Below, in pieces: positions 27,880-36,341 of a stretch of 64,000 nt of DNA. The stretch is taken from positions 62,001 to 126,000 of the forward strand of contig CAVKGV010000003.1 of the NCBI GenBank assembly GCA_963656065.1. The letters are read 5' to 3'. This DNA is from Hallerella sp963656065. GTDB lineage: Bacteria; Fibrobacterota; Fibrobacteria; Fibrobacterales; Fibrobacteraceae. Positions within the stretch are counted from its first letter, which is position 1; each line of letters begins with the position of its first letter. Below the pieces are notes generated by a model that searched no databases, had not been told where the DNA came from, and worked only from the letters and a program-made list of their open reading frames with translations. The translations under genes were made by a program, and so were the position numbers.

Positions 27880-30800
27880 ATGTTCCGTCCATTTCGACTT
27901 ATGCTGTTGAACGCGCTTTTACTTGCGTGGCCTTGCGCGGCATCCTTGCCTGAAATTCAGCTTTTGTCAGAGCGTCATCGTACGGAATGGAACTGGGTTG
28001 AATACAGACTTTCCCTGATAAATCAGACCGATCGTTCAATTCTCAACCCGGAAATCCGTTACTTTGCGCAAAATTCGTGGCAGGACTATTGCGAAGGAAG
28101 AAACGATTCCGCCTGCAACCGAGTCCACTACGGACAGATTCCCGCGGATTCCGTCTTGACCGGCGCAATCGATTATGTGTCTTTTCCCTTTTCTGGTAAA
28201 ATATCAACACTTTCCACAGACGATTTTACGGTCCTGAAAATTCGCATATCCGGTCTCTTTCCGCCAAACGATACGCTTCAAGTCAACTTTCGAATTTACC
28301 GAAAGGACTGGGCAAAATGGTCCGATTCAAAAAATTATTCGCACCAGAAAAGCCCAAATATCTTGGAACCGAATCATTTTGTGGCGGTTTACGATCTTTC
28401 GCACAACCTGCTGTGGGGAAGCGATCCGGTTTATGGAAGCCGGAAAACGGACAAAATTCTATGGAGCGAACGCGGGAAAAACTTCATCATCGAAAAATTT
28501 GTTCCAGGTTATGAAGATTCCCTGTCTGGAAGATTCTGGCTGTTAAAGGATACGCCGTTGACATCAAAGGAAAGGACGCTGCTGGAAATCGCGGGTGTCC
28601 GAAAACTTTCCGCTGGCGCTTACCAGGGAAAGAGCCTAATTCTTTGCAAAGCGATGTCTCCGATTTCAAAAAACTCTCTGAATTCTCTTGTCTCGGAATT
28701 TTTCAACGCGTTCGGTGTGGACGACTCTACCGAACTGACGTTACGCCTTTCCGAACAGGATTTTGGCAAAGACACGCTGGAACTGGAAATCGGCTGCTGG
28801 GCCGATGTTTCCATAACGGAATGCAGCAAGATCGTGAAAACTTGCGGAGGATCGAATGTGGAAATCGACAGGACCGTTGTTCTTTCCGATTTTCCGTTCA
28901 GTCGAGTTTCATGCCTGACCGGCCACACGGATCTGAACAGCGTTTCGGTCGTACGTTACGGGGCGCCAACAAACGACATCGGTCGCAAAGCGACGCACAT
29001 CGCGGAACTTCAAAACGATTCCATTTGGAAAAAAGCCTTGCAGGAACCGTTCCCGACTCTGGAATGGCTAAACGATGCGGAATATACGGGAGAGGGAATT
29101 GTCGTCGGGGTCTATGATGCGGGCGTCGATTTTAGCCACCCCGATTTCAACGAAGATTCCGCAGGAGTCAAGATTAAACGGATTCTTCGCCCGGACGAAA
29201 ATTTTTCGGATAAAAAAAACAGTTTAGGAAATTCCAAGCATGGAACGCATGTTGCCGGAATCATTGGCGGAAACGGAGCCGCCTCTAAGTATCAATATCG
29301 CGGAATAGCCCCCAAGGTTCACTTTTTTTCAAACGGCTTTTATGGAGCACAAGTCGGTCACGTTGTAAACCACTCTCACACCTATATGGAAAATGACCCT
29401 CCGTTTAACTACTATGGAGAACGCAATCAACGTGTTGACTCCTGGATCTTTACGAATTGGAAGGACACAACATCTAAAGGAGACACCTTGTCCAAACTGT
29501 ATGTTGCCGCAGCGGGAAACAACGGAATAAGGTCTCAAGATATAAATCTGTATTTTAACTACAGCTTTCAAAGAGGCTACCATTCCATCCTATTCAATTC
29601 AAAGAACGCTCTTGTTGTCGGAAACTATTCAAGCCTTACCGGAATCCGAAACGGCAATTCATCGATGGGACCGACTTGGGACGGACGAATCAAGCCGGAC
29701 GTTATGGCGCCTGGCTCCACAGCGGAATATTCTTTTGACACCAAAAAGCCTTTCGTTGCTTATTTTGATCAGCTGAAGCTTTTTAGAGAAAATTCCGATG
29801 AACCCTATTTCATTATCGATCTATCTTCGCTTCCGCCCCCATCTGAACAATTTGTTTCCTCGGTCGAAAAAGTCGCTGATTCGGAAGCTAACGGAGGATT
29901 CTCCCTCAAGTGGTCCGATTTCCGTCCGTCGGAAAGTTCAAGCTATGCGACATGGCGGTTATCAGAACTAGGAATCGATTCTTTACCGATAAGGAAAAAC
30001 GATGTTTTCGAATTTCGCGTTAGATTTGGCGCGAATATATCGCAGTTATATTTAAATGGAAATCTCTATCTGTCATCCTCACATGGAGGGTTCTATGAGT
30101 TCAATTCTTATCAATCGGTTGGCATCAGATGGAACTTGTCTGAAAAATACCAAACGCTTCGGTTCAAATGGTCGAAAAATTCAATAAATACGCGTTATTT
30201 ACGGTTTGATTTTAGCTATGAACGTGGCATTATGTCCAGCGTTCCGTGCGATGCTCCGAATGGAGAATGTTATGCCGAAGAAGCCGGAACTTCAATGTCC
30301 GCTCCGTTTGTTTCCGGAATAGCGGCACTGATGTATCAACGCTACTCCCAAAAGACCGGGCAGCCATTGAATGAAAACTCGATGCGAAACTCCACGGCCA
30401 AGGCCATCCTTATCCATACCGCGGAAGACATGGCGGACACAATCGGTTGCGCCAGAGGTCCTGCTCCGGATATTTTTTCGGCTGAAAACGATGGAACTTT
30501 GCACCTTGTAAAATATGGTAAAGGTCCCGATTTTGCCACAGGCTGGGGAAAGGTGAACGGAAAGAAGGCGCTTTCCGTTGTTGATGACTTCGACTTGCAG
30601 GCCAAAAGATTTAACCGTTTTCGTGAATTTGAACTGGAACACGGAAAGGAAATCCGCTGGAATTTTGATGTTCCCAGTGGCATGCCGGCATTGCGCACGA
30701 CCGTCGTATGGGATGATGCTCCTGGTTTGGATTCCCTTGCTGCCATTGTAGCTCCTCAAGCTTTTCTAAATCCAAAATTGCAGAACGACCTGGATCTTTA

Positions 30801-31494
30801 TTTGATTTCTCCTTCTGGCAAGTATTATTTTCCTTGGAGATTGGAACCGTTGCCGACAAAGAACATCAATTCGGACGGCAGCCTGTCCGACGACCCGAAA
30901 GTCCGTTCGGGGATCGAACAAATCCGGAAATCGGATGTTCGGGACGCCGAGCGGTATTGCGGAAAAAATGACGAGTTGCGGTACGAATGCTTTGACCATT
31001 TGAACAACGTGGAAGTGGTCGATGTCGAAAATCCCGAGAGCGGAACATGGCAGGTCGTCGTTCGGGGAACATCGATCCAGGATGGGAATGATTCCACCGG
31101 GAACGCCCAAGTGGCCTCGATCGTGAACGACTTTGCGCTATATGAATCATCTTGCCAAATCGTGCATCCCTACGCTCCGCAAAGCCGTCTGGAATGTGAA
31201 TACGTCCTTGGAAGCAATCTGGAAAATTTTGTAACCTTTGGCGAGAAAACTTTTGTCGGTTCGGGAGACTCGATTGCCCTGTATAATGCGAATAATGAAC
31301 TTTTGGGAATCTATACGGGAAGTGCGCTTGCCGGAAAGCGGATTCGTGTGAAGTCTTCAAAAATCAAGGTAATCCTTGACAGCGACAATGATGGCGTTCA
31401 GGGATATGGTTTTGAAATATCAAGAATAGAGCGTATTCCAAACCCTTTCCTTCCGCTACTTTTTCAGTCAACACAAAAGAAAAATAAGAGGTGA
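27880..31494 (+). CDS. Subtilisin-like serine protease (S8 family), secreted, large
   Basis: A 1204-residue exported protease (signal MFRPFRLMLLNALLLAWPCAA). About 395 residues precede the catalytic domain, long for a propeptide and with beta-domain character. The triad is complete: D413 in VGVYDAGVDFSHPDF, H454 in KHGTHVAGIIGG and S805 in EEAGTSMSAPFVSGIAAL. The oxyanion Asn is N547 in AAAGNNG. About 170 residues are inserted between the MAPG strand and the Ser, with the look of a jelly-roll domain. After the protease domain come a proprotein-convertase-like beta domain (WQVVVRGTS) and a C-terminal acidic repeat SDNDG. No T9SS tail is obvious. It is co-transcribed with two secreted proteins. 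Confidence 0.92.
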   Translation: MFRPFRLMLLNALLLAWPCAASLPEIQLLSERHRTEWNWVEYRLSLINQTDRSILNPEIRYFAQNSWQDYCEGRNDSACNRVHYGQIPADSVLTGAIDYVSFPFSGKISTLSTDDFTVLKIRISGLFPPNDTLQVNFRIYRKDWAKWSDSKNYSHQKSPNILEPNHFVAVYDLSHNLLWGSDPVYGSRKTDKILWSERGKNFIIEKFVPGYEDSLSGRFWLLKDTPLTSKERTLLEIAGVRKLSAGAYQGKSLILCKAMSPISKNSLNSLVSEFFNAFGVDDSTELTLRLSEQDFGKDTLELEIGCWADVSITECSKIVKTCGGSNVEIDRTVVLSDFPFSRVSCLTGHTDLNSVSVVRYGAPTNDIGRKATHIAELQNDSIWKKALQEPFPTLEWLNDAEYTGEGIVVGVYDAGVDFSHPDFNEDSAGVKIKRILRPDENFSDKKNSLGNSKHGTHVAGIIGGNGAASKYQYRGIAPKVHFFSNGFYGAQVGHVVNHSHTYMENDPPFNYYGERNQRVDSWIFTNWKDTTSKGDTLSKLYVAAAGNNGIRSQDINLYFNYSFQRGYHSILFNSKNALVVGNYSSLTGIRNGNSSMGPTWDGRIKPDVMAPGSTAEYSFDTKKPFVAYFDQLKLFRENSDEPYFIIDLSSLPPPSEQFVSSVEKVADSEANGGFSLKWSDFRPSESSSYATWRLSELGIDSLPIRKNDVFEFRVRFGANISQLYLNGNLYLSSSHGGFYEFNSYQSVGIRWNLSEKYQTLRFKWSKNSINTRYLRFDFSYERGIMSSVPCDAPNGECYAEEAGTSMSAPFVSGIAALMYQRYSQKTGQPLNENSMRNSTAKAILIHTAEDMADTIGCARGPAPDIFSAENDGTLHLVKYGKGPDFATGWGKVNGKKALSVVDDFDLQAKRFNRFREFELEHGKEIRWNFDVPSGMPALRTTVVWDDAPGLDSLAAIVAPQAFLNPKLQNDLDLYLISPSGKYYFPWRLEPLPTKNINSDGSLSDDPKVRSGIEQIRKSDVRDAERYCGKNDELRYECFDHLNNVEVVDVENPESGTWQVVVRGTSIQDGNDSTGNAQVASIVNDFALYESSCQIVHPYAPQSRLECEYVLGSNLENFVTFGEKTFVGSGDSIALYNANNELLGIYTGSALAGKRIRVKSSKIKVILDSDNDGVQGYGFEISRIERIPNPFLPLLFQSTQKKNKR

Positions 31495-31497
31495 GAA

Positions 31498-32400
31498 ATG
31501 AAACGGATTATTTTTATTGCCTTTGCGGGATTTCATTTATTCTTGTTTGCGGGCACTTGGAACCAGGTTCTTGGGGGATTTCCCTGTTCCTCTACCGAGT
31601 ATTGTTCCAAGGATTCAAGCGAAGTCAATACAACCGGTCTTTGGAACTCATATTCTTGGGTAGCGGACTCCTTGGACTTTATCTTTAATGAAAACGGATT
31701 GTTTTGGGGAGCTTCAACGGGTTTAGATCTCTATGACGCGCCAACAGGAAAAAACATTTTCTTTTCTTTATGGTACGGATTTGTGCTGTGTCCAAGTTTA
31801 GACAGCGCCTATTGTGCAAATGAATTCGATGTGTTGATGGATACGACTTGCGCCCGGACAGATTCGATTTGGATTCAAAGGACAAATAAATTTATTTTTG
31901 ATTCCACATTAAACTTGAATGATTCAACAATTTTTATCCATTTAAAAGGACAGAAAACTCGTCTTAAAGACTACGCAACCAACGAACATCGTTTTTTTTA
32001 TCACGGCTCTTTTAAAATCGAGGAAAGCATAGATTCCATTTTCTTTGTATATAAAAAAGACTCTACGTATTACGCTTATTGTCGGCTTTTACAGGCTCCA
32101 GCCCTCCGTTGCGAATCGTTCCAAGTGCAGTGCCAATTTCAAGACGAAGGGACACCCAAATTTGATCCTTTTATTCCGGTACCCTATCCGTATCCGATGT
32201 ATTATCGGCACACAGATACATGTTTTACAAAAGAGGCTTTTGAAAAAGAAATTACTTCAATAGGAAATGTTCAGAAGGGGCATTCAAGCAAAAAGCAATC
32301 GTCACTTTTAATTTATAAACTCAACGGCACGCCCGCTACGGGCGATGCAACAAACATCCGGATTGAAAACGGCAAACCAAAAGTTCATTTGAGAAATTGA
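31498..32400 (+). CDS. Secreted protein of unknown function downstream of the subtilase
   Basis: A 300-residue exported protein (signal MKRIIFIAFAGFHLFLFAG). The mature part is aromatic and Cys-containing (FPCSSTEYC, LCPSLDSAYC, TTCARTDS, CESFQVQCQF), predicted beta-rich with several likely disulfides. It ends with a short basic tail (NIRIENGKPKVHLRN) that might be a processing or anchoring signal. I recognise no family. The start has AGAGG and lies 3 nt after the protease stop. Local base composition is AT-richer than in the flanking housekeeping genes, as in the whole protease cluster. Confidence 0.62.
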   Translation: MKRIIFIAFAGFHLFLFAGTWNQVLGGFPCSSTEYCSKDSSEVNTTGLWNSYSWVADSLDFIFNENGLFWGASTGLDLYDAPTGKNIFFSLWYGFVLCPSLDSAYCANEFDVLMDTTCARTDSIWIQRTNKFIFDSTLNLNDSTIFIHLKGQKTRLKDYATNEHRFFYHGSFKIEESIDSIFFVYKKDSTYYAYCRLLQAPALRCESFQVQCQFQDEGTPKFDPFIPVPYPYPMYYRHTDTCFTKEAFEKEITSIGNVQKGHSSKKQSSLLIYKLNGTPATGDATNIRIENGKPKVHLRN

Positions 32401-32459
32401 ACATGCAAGTTTAACGTCAAATTCCACCTTCATTGAAAGGCAGAAATCCGTCTTTTTTT

Positions 32460-32467
32460 TACATTTT
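32460..32467 (+). promoter_or_regulatory. TACATTTT promoter element 5 nt before ATG
   Basis: TACATTTT, preceded by a T run, ends 5 nt before the suhB-like ATG. No ribosome-binding site is present. It belongs to the window-wide group of promoter elements abutting start codons. Confidence 0.45.
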
Positions 32468-32472
32468 CCGCC

Positions 32473-33267
32473 ATGGATTTTTCCAAGATTTTAGAAAGGG
32501 CGAAAGCCTTTGCCGAAGAAGCCGGCGCAAAGGCTCTCCAGATGCAGCGGCATCTTGAAAGCATCCGCTTCAAGAACCCGAAAGATGTTGTCACGTCCGC
32601 GGATATCGAAAGCGAGCGCATCATCGTTTCGCACATCCGGGAGGAATTCCCGGAACATTCCATCCGCACCGAAGAAGCGGGACACGTCAAGGAAGGAACT
32701 CGATTCGAATGGATAATCGATCCGGTTGACGGCACGGTAAACTTCAGTCGCGGCATTCCCCTGTGGGGCGTTTCCGTCGCACTAGTCGAGCATTCGGAAA
32801 GCGGAGCGGAACCTGTTGTCGCCGCCATCAGCCTTCCCGGCCTCGGGAAAACATTTACCGCAATCAAAAACGGCGGAGCTTTTGCAAACGGCAAGCGCAT
32901 CCACGTCAGCGAGACCAGCGACCTCTCCAAGGCAATCGTTTCGAACGGGGATTTCAACGTCGGAAACTGGGAAAGCGTCAATGAGCAAAACCTGAAGAAC
33001 TTCCAGCGCGAAGCGGAAAACTGCACACGGGTCAAGTGCTACGGCAGCGCGGTCGTCGAAGGGACGCTTACGGCGCAAGGCTCGCTCGACGCGTTCGTGA
33101 TGACGATGAGCTACCCGTGGGACATCGCCGGAATCGCTCTAATCGTCAGGGAAGCGGGCGGTTCCGTCTCGGAACTTTCCGGAAGCCCGGTACGCTTTGT
33201 CGATGGCGAACAGGTCCTGTTTTCCAACGGAATTTTACACGAAAAAATCATTCAAATGTTAAAGTGA
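32473..33267 (+). CDS. Inositol monophosphatase family protein
   Basis: A Mg-dependent phosphomonoesterase of the IMPase/FBPase/CysQ superfamily. The metal-binding signature WIIDPVDGTVNF (D83, D86) and the C-terminal PWDIAGIALIVREAGG (Asp near 215) are intact. An upstream Glu in RTEEAG supplies the third ligand. The 264-residue length is normal. The substrate (myo-inositol-1-phosphate, PAP or another) cannot be told from the sequence. The symporter gene starts 7 nt after the stop with GAGGA as ribosome-binding site, so the two are co-transcribed. Confidence 0.92.
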   Translation: MDFSKILERAKAFAEEAGAKALQMQRHLESIRFKNPKDVVTSADIESERIIVSHIREEFPEHSIRTEEAGHVKEGTRFEWIIDPVDGTVNFSRGIPLWGVSVALVEHSESGAEPVVAAISLPGLGKTFTAIKNGGAFANGKRIHVSETSDLSKAIVSNGDFNVGNWESVNEQNLKNFQREAENCTRVKCYGSAVVEGTLTAQGSLDAFVMTMSYPWDIAGIALIVREAGGSVSELSGSPVRFVDGEQVLFSNGILHEKIIQMLK

Positions 33268-33274
33268 GGAAATT

Positions 33275-34627
33275 ATGGAACGCGAAAGTTTCAAGTCCCG
33301 CCTCGGATTTATTCTCGTCGCCGCGGGATGCGCAATCGGTATCGGAAACGTCTGGAAATTCCCGTTTCTCGTCGGGCAGAACGGCGGAGGAATCTTCGTT
33401 CTTTTCTACCTGCTAGCCCTCATCCTCATGGGAGCGCCTGTTCTCACGATGGAACTCGCCGTGGGCCGCGCCTCGCACCGAACAGCCGTTTCCGGCTACA
33501 AGGCGCTCGAACCCAAGGGCAGCAAATGGCACATCCACGGCTACTTCTGCTTCCTCGGCTGTCTAATGCTCATGATGTATTACACGACCGTTTCGGGATG
33601 GATGCTCAACTACTTCTTCAAGTTCTCGTCCGGAGCCTTTGCAGGCATCACCGCAGACGGAGTCGGGAATGTCTTCGGCACCATGCTCGGAAGCCCGGTG
33701 CAAATGCTTCTCGGCATGGCGATAACGGTTCTCTTCGGATTTATCATCAACAGTTTCGGCATCCAAAAGGGACTCGAAGCCGTATCCAAGGTTATGATGA
33801 TAGGACTTCTCATTCTCATCGCCGTTCTCGCCGTCCACAGCCTCATCCTTCCAAACGCAATGGAAGGCGTCAAATTCTATCTGCTGCCGAGCCTTGAAAA
33901 TGTCCAACGCCAAGGACTCGGACATGTCATCACCGCCGCGATGAACCAGGCTTTCTTTACGCTTTCGCTAGGCGTCGGAGCCATGGAAATCTTCGGTTCC
34001 TACACTTCCGACAAATACACACTCGGCGGTGAAGCGATGCGCATCTGCATTCTCGACACGATCGTCGCCCTGTCCGCAGGCCTCATCATTTTCCCCGCCT
34101 GTTTTTCCTATGGCATCGAACCGGACGCGGGTCCAAGCCTCATCTTCCTCACGCTTCCCCACGTATTCCTGGATATGCCCGGCGGACGCTTCTGGGGTGC
34201 GGCATTTTTCCTTTTCATGACATTTGCGAGCTTCTCTACCGTCCTCGCCGTCTTCGAAAATCTGCTGTCGGGATGCCTTGACGAATTCCGCTGGACTCGC
34301 AAAAAAGCGACCCTCGTCTGCCTCGCGATAGTCCTTGTCACATCGATTCCTTGCGCCCTCGGATACAACATCCTGAGCGACGTAAAATTCTTCGGGGGTA
34401 AGGACATCCTCGATTCCGAAGACTTCATCGTATCGAACTTTCTGCTCCCGCTGGGTTCCCTCGTCTATCTCCTCTTCTGCGTCACCAAGTGGGGCTGGGG
34501 ATTTGACAACTACATCGCCGAAGCGAACAAGGGCGAAGGATTCAAGATTCCGCACTGGTTCAAGAACTATTTCCGTTTCGTGCTTCCCGTCCTCTTCCTC
34601 ATCATTTTCATCGAAGGCCTATTCTAG
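33275..34627 (+). CDS. Sodium-dependent transporter, NSS (SNF) family
   Basis: A 450-residue inner-membrane protein with about 11-12 hydrophobic helices. The LeuT-type TM1 signature GCAIGIGNVWKFPFLVGQNGGG (residues 18-39), with its unwound Na-binding centre, is clear, and APVLTMELAVGR follows in TM2. NSS proteins import amino acids or related amines with Na+. The substrate is not evident. It lies in one unit with the IMPase-family gene. Confidence 0.93.
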   Translation: MERESFKSRLGFILVAAGCAIGIGNVWKFPFLVGQNGGGIFVLFYLLALILMGAPVLTMELAVGRASHRTAVSGYKALEPKGSKWHIHGYFCFLGCLMLMMYYTTVSGWMLNYFFKFSSGAFAGITADGVGNVFGTMLGSPVQMLLGMAITVLFGFIINSFGIQKGLEAVSKVMMIGLLILIAVLAVHSLILPNAMEGVKFYLLPSLENVQRQGLGHVITAAMNQAFFTLSLGVGAMEIFGSYTSDKYTLGGEAMRICILDTIVALSAGLIIFPACFSYGIEPDAGPSLIFLTLPHVFLDMPGGRFWGAAFFLFMTFASFSTVLAVFENLLSGCLDEFRWTRKKATLVCLAIVLVTSIPCALGYNILSDVKFFGGKDILDSEDFIVSNFLLPLGSLVYLLFCVTKWGWGFDNYIAEANKGEGFKIPHWFKNYFRFVLPVLFLIIFIEGLF

Positions 34628-34643
34628 AATTTTCAAAACGATT

Positions 34644-34651
34644 TATATTTG
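34644..34651 (+). promoter_or_regulatory. TATATTTG promoter element 4 nt before ATG
   Basis: An exact match to the Bacteroidota -7 consensus TAnnTTTG. Only GAATT-type spacer bases separate it from the response-regulator ATG and no Shine-Dalgarno sequence exists, so the mRNA should begin at or beside the start codon. Confidence 0.6.
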
Positions 34652-34655
34652 AATT

Positions 34656-35423
34656 ATGCTATTCAAGACCCTGATTGTCGATGACGAACCTCTAGCCCGG
34701 ATGCGGATGCGGAGACTTCTCGAACCTTATTCCGACCTGGTGACCATCGTCGGCGAAGCCAGCACGGGAAGCGAAGCCGTGACACAAATCCGCTCGCTCC
34801 ACCCGGACCTTGTCTTTCTCGACATCCAGATGCCCGACAAGAACGGCTTCGACGTCCTCAAGGAAATCGACAGCGAAGAAGATCCCCTAGTCGTATTCAC
34901 CACGGCTTACGACGAATATGCGCTCAAGGCTTTCGCCGAGGATACCGTCGATTATCTGCTAAAGCCCATCGAAGACGAACGGCTCGCCGTATGCATGGAC
35001 AAGATTCGCCGTCTGGGAAAATTTCTCAGCGAAGACGCAGAGCCCGAAGTTTCCATGGAAAAGCTCCAGTCGAGAAATTCCGGGACGCACGAGCCATATC
35101 TTCGACGAATCCAGGCAAAAATTGGGGAAAGAACCATCCTCATTCCCCTTGAAAACGTTTTCCGTTTCCAGAGCGAAGAAAAATACACGACCGTCTATAC
35201 TTCAAGCGGCAAGTTCATCATCAGCACGCCGCTGATCGATCTGGAAAAACGCCTCGACCCTGCGCAATTCGTCCGCGTCCACCGCGCCCATCTCATCGCG
35301 ATCGACGCCATCGCGGAATACCAGCGCCTGGTAAATGGACACTTCTGCATCAAGCTGCACGACAAAGATCACACGGTCATTCCTGTAAGCCGAAACTTCG
35401 TCAGCAAGCTGCATTCGCTGTAA
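34656..35423 (+). CDS. LytTR-type response regulator
   Basis: The N-terminal receiver domain (about residues 1-120) has the acidic pair DD at 9-10, phospho-acceptor D56 in LVFLDIQMPD, Thr in VFTTAYDEYA and Lys in DYLLKPIEDE. The C-terminal LytTR DNA-binding domain spans about 150-255 (GERTILIPLENVFRFQSEEKYTTVYT, then FVRVHRAHLIAID). Members usually work with a membrane histidine kinase, but none is adjacent. The convergent intergenic island follows. The 255-residue length is normal. Confidence 0.94.
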   Translation: MLFKTLIVDDEPLARMRMRRLLEPYSDLVTIVGEASTGSEAVTQIRSLHPDLVFLDIQMPDKNGFDVLKEIDSEEDPLVVFTTAYDEYALKAFAEDTVDYLLKPIEDERLAVCMDKIRRLGKFLSEDAEPEVSMEKLQSRNSGTHEPYLRRIQAKIGERTILIPLENVFRFQSEEKYTTVYTSSGKFIISTPLIDLEKRLDPAQFVRVHRAHLIAIDAIAEYQRLVNGHFCIKLHDKDHTVIPVSRNFVSKLHSL

Positions 35424-35581
35424 TCAGAGCTTAGTTGATAGAACTTAGAACCGCGGACGTTTAAGCTTTGAGTGTGGAAGGTGGAATGTGGAGAGTGGAG
35501 TTGTCCGTGAAGCGAACCGTTTTCGTACACCGTCATTCTGGAACGACCGAAGGGAGTGATAGAATCAGCTCTAAGCTCTGA
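35424..35581. repeat. 158-bp intergenic element with 11-bp terminal inverted repeats
   Basis: TCAGAGCTTAG at the left end and CTAAGCTCTGA at the right end are perfect inverse complements. Inside are TTAGAAC-like variants of the end, a purine-rich GTGGAA/GTGGAG tandem stretch, and one copy of a 35-nt REP-like repeat. It starts directly after the response-regulator stop codon. The size and ends recall a MITE, but no target duplication is seen. Confidence 0.5.
35532..35566 (+). repeat. REP-like 35-nt repeat, copy A
   Basis: Begins GTCATTCTGGA and ends ATAGAATC around a 16-nt core (ACGACCGAAGGGAGTG). Copy B shares both ends and the same length but has a different core. Confidence 0.65.
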
Positions 35582-35613
35582 CTCAGCGTGGCCTTGGGGG
35601 TGGTTGCAAGGAA

Positions 35614-35650
35614 GGGGGACCTTGGCCTTCGCAACTCGGAAAGGTCCCCC
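35614..35650. repeat. Perfect 10-bp inverted repeat in the intergenic island
   Basis: GGGGGACCTT and AAGGTCCCCC flank a 17-nt loop. Two weaker hairpins follow (CCTA-CCC/GGGTAGG and CCGCC-gtca-GGCGG). It lies between the convergent response-regulator and nrdG genes, and could be a structured RNA, a terminator without a T tract, or part of the repeat element. Confidence 0.5.
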
Positions 35651-35718
35651 TACCTAGCCCCTCGCCGGGTAGGCGCACATCCGCCGTCAGGCGGAAAAGG
35701 GTCGCTCCGCATTGCTAC

Positions 35719-35732
35719 ACTCCAGGATGACA
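35719..35732 (-). repeat. Inverted partial copy of the REP-like repeat (copy C, left end)
   Basis: On the minus strand CTGTCATCCTGGAG matches the conserved left end of copies A and B with one mismatch. Its orientation is opposite to both. Confidence 0.45.
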
Positions 35733-35752
35733 GAAAAGCGTTTATATCCGCT

Positions 35753-35787
35753 GTCATTCTGGAGAGGTCAAAGACCTCGATAGAATC
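35753..35787 (+). repeat. REP-like 35-nt repeat, copy B
   Basis: GTCATTCTGGA and ATAGAATC ends as in copy A. The 16-nt core contains a perfect hairpin, GAGGTC-AAA-GACCTC. The spacing of the conserved ends is identical (35 nt). Confidence 0.65.
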
Positions 35788-35812
35788 CATCCCGAGACTT
35801 TCCAGAAAAAGA

Positions 35813-36334
35813 TTACAGTTCTTTCAGCACGACCCGCCCTTCTTTGCGCGTCGCCTTCATGTCGAGAACCCGCTGGTTTTCGGATCCGCGGAACTTGAGC
35901 ATCATGTTTTTCTGCCCAATGACAAACGGTCCATCGACCAGCACATCGATCGAATCCAGAATTTCATCCGTCACATCGAAATGCCTTTTCCCGCCAGGAA
36001 GTAAATCCCTGTCATAGACATATCCCGAATACATCCAGATATTTCTCGCCGGAAGTTCCGTGCGAACTCTCCGGATAAGCTTCACCAGTTCCCGCTGGTT
36101 GGATTCTTCAAAAGGCTCACCGCCCAAAATCGTGAGCCCCTCGTAAAAATCCTTGGCGAGTTCCGCAAGAATCCGGTTTTCGATTTCCTGGTCGTAGGGG
36201 ACTCCGAAATCAAAGTTCCACGTCTGCGTGTTAAAGCAGCCGTTGCAATGAATCATGCAGCCGGAAACGAACAGAGAGACCCGAATGCCCGTTCCGTTCG
36301 CACAGTCCGCCTTGTAAATTTGCCCTATGTTCAT
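35813..36334 (-). CDS. nrdG: Anaerobic ribonucleotide reductase activating enzyme
   Basis: A radical-SAM enzyme that installs the glycyl radical on NrdD. The cluster motif is CMIHCNGC (C26, C30, C33), the CxxxCxxC form. ILGGEPF binds SAM, and LVDGPFV and LKFRGSENQRVLD near the C-terminus are typical of NrdG. The 173 residues fit the short form. The gene starts 7 nt after the nrdD stop on the same strand, so the pair is co-transcribed. Confidence 0.95.
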   Translation of the reverse strand: MNIGQIYKADCANGTGIRVSLFVSGCMIHCNGCFNTQTWNFDFGVPYDQEIENRILAELAKDFYEGLTILGGEPFEESNQRELVKLIRRVRTELPARNIWMYSGYVYDRDLLPGGKRHFDVTDEILDSIDVLVDGPFVIGQKNMMLKFRGSENQRVLDMKATRKEGRVVLKEL

Positions 36335-36341
36335 AAGGTGC

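Noticed and set aside
35532..35787. Possible CRISPR array from the repeated GTCATTCTGGA motif
   Set aside because: Only two full copies about 220 bp apart with no regular spacers and no cas genes. It fits a REP-like repeat instead.
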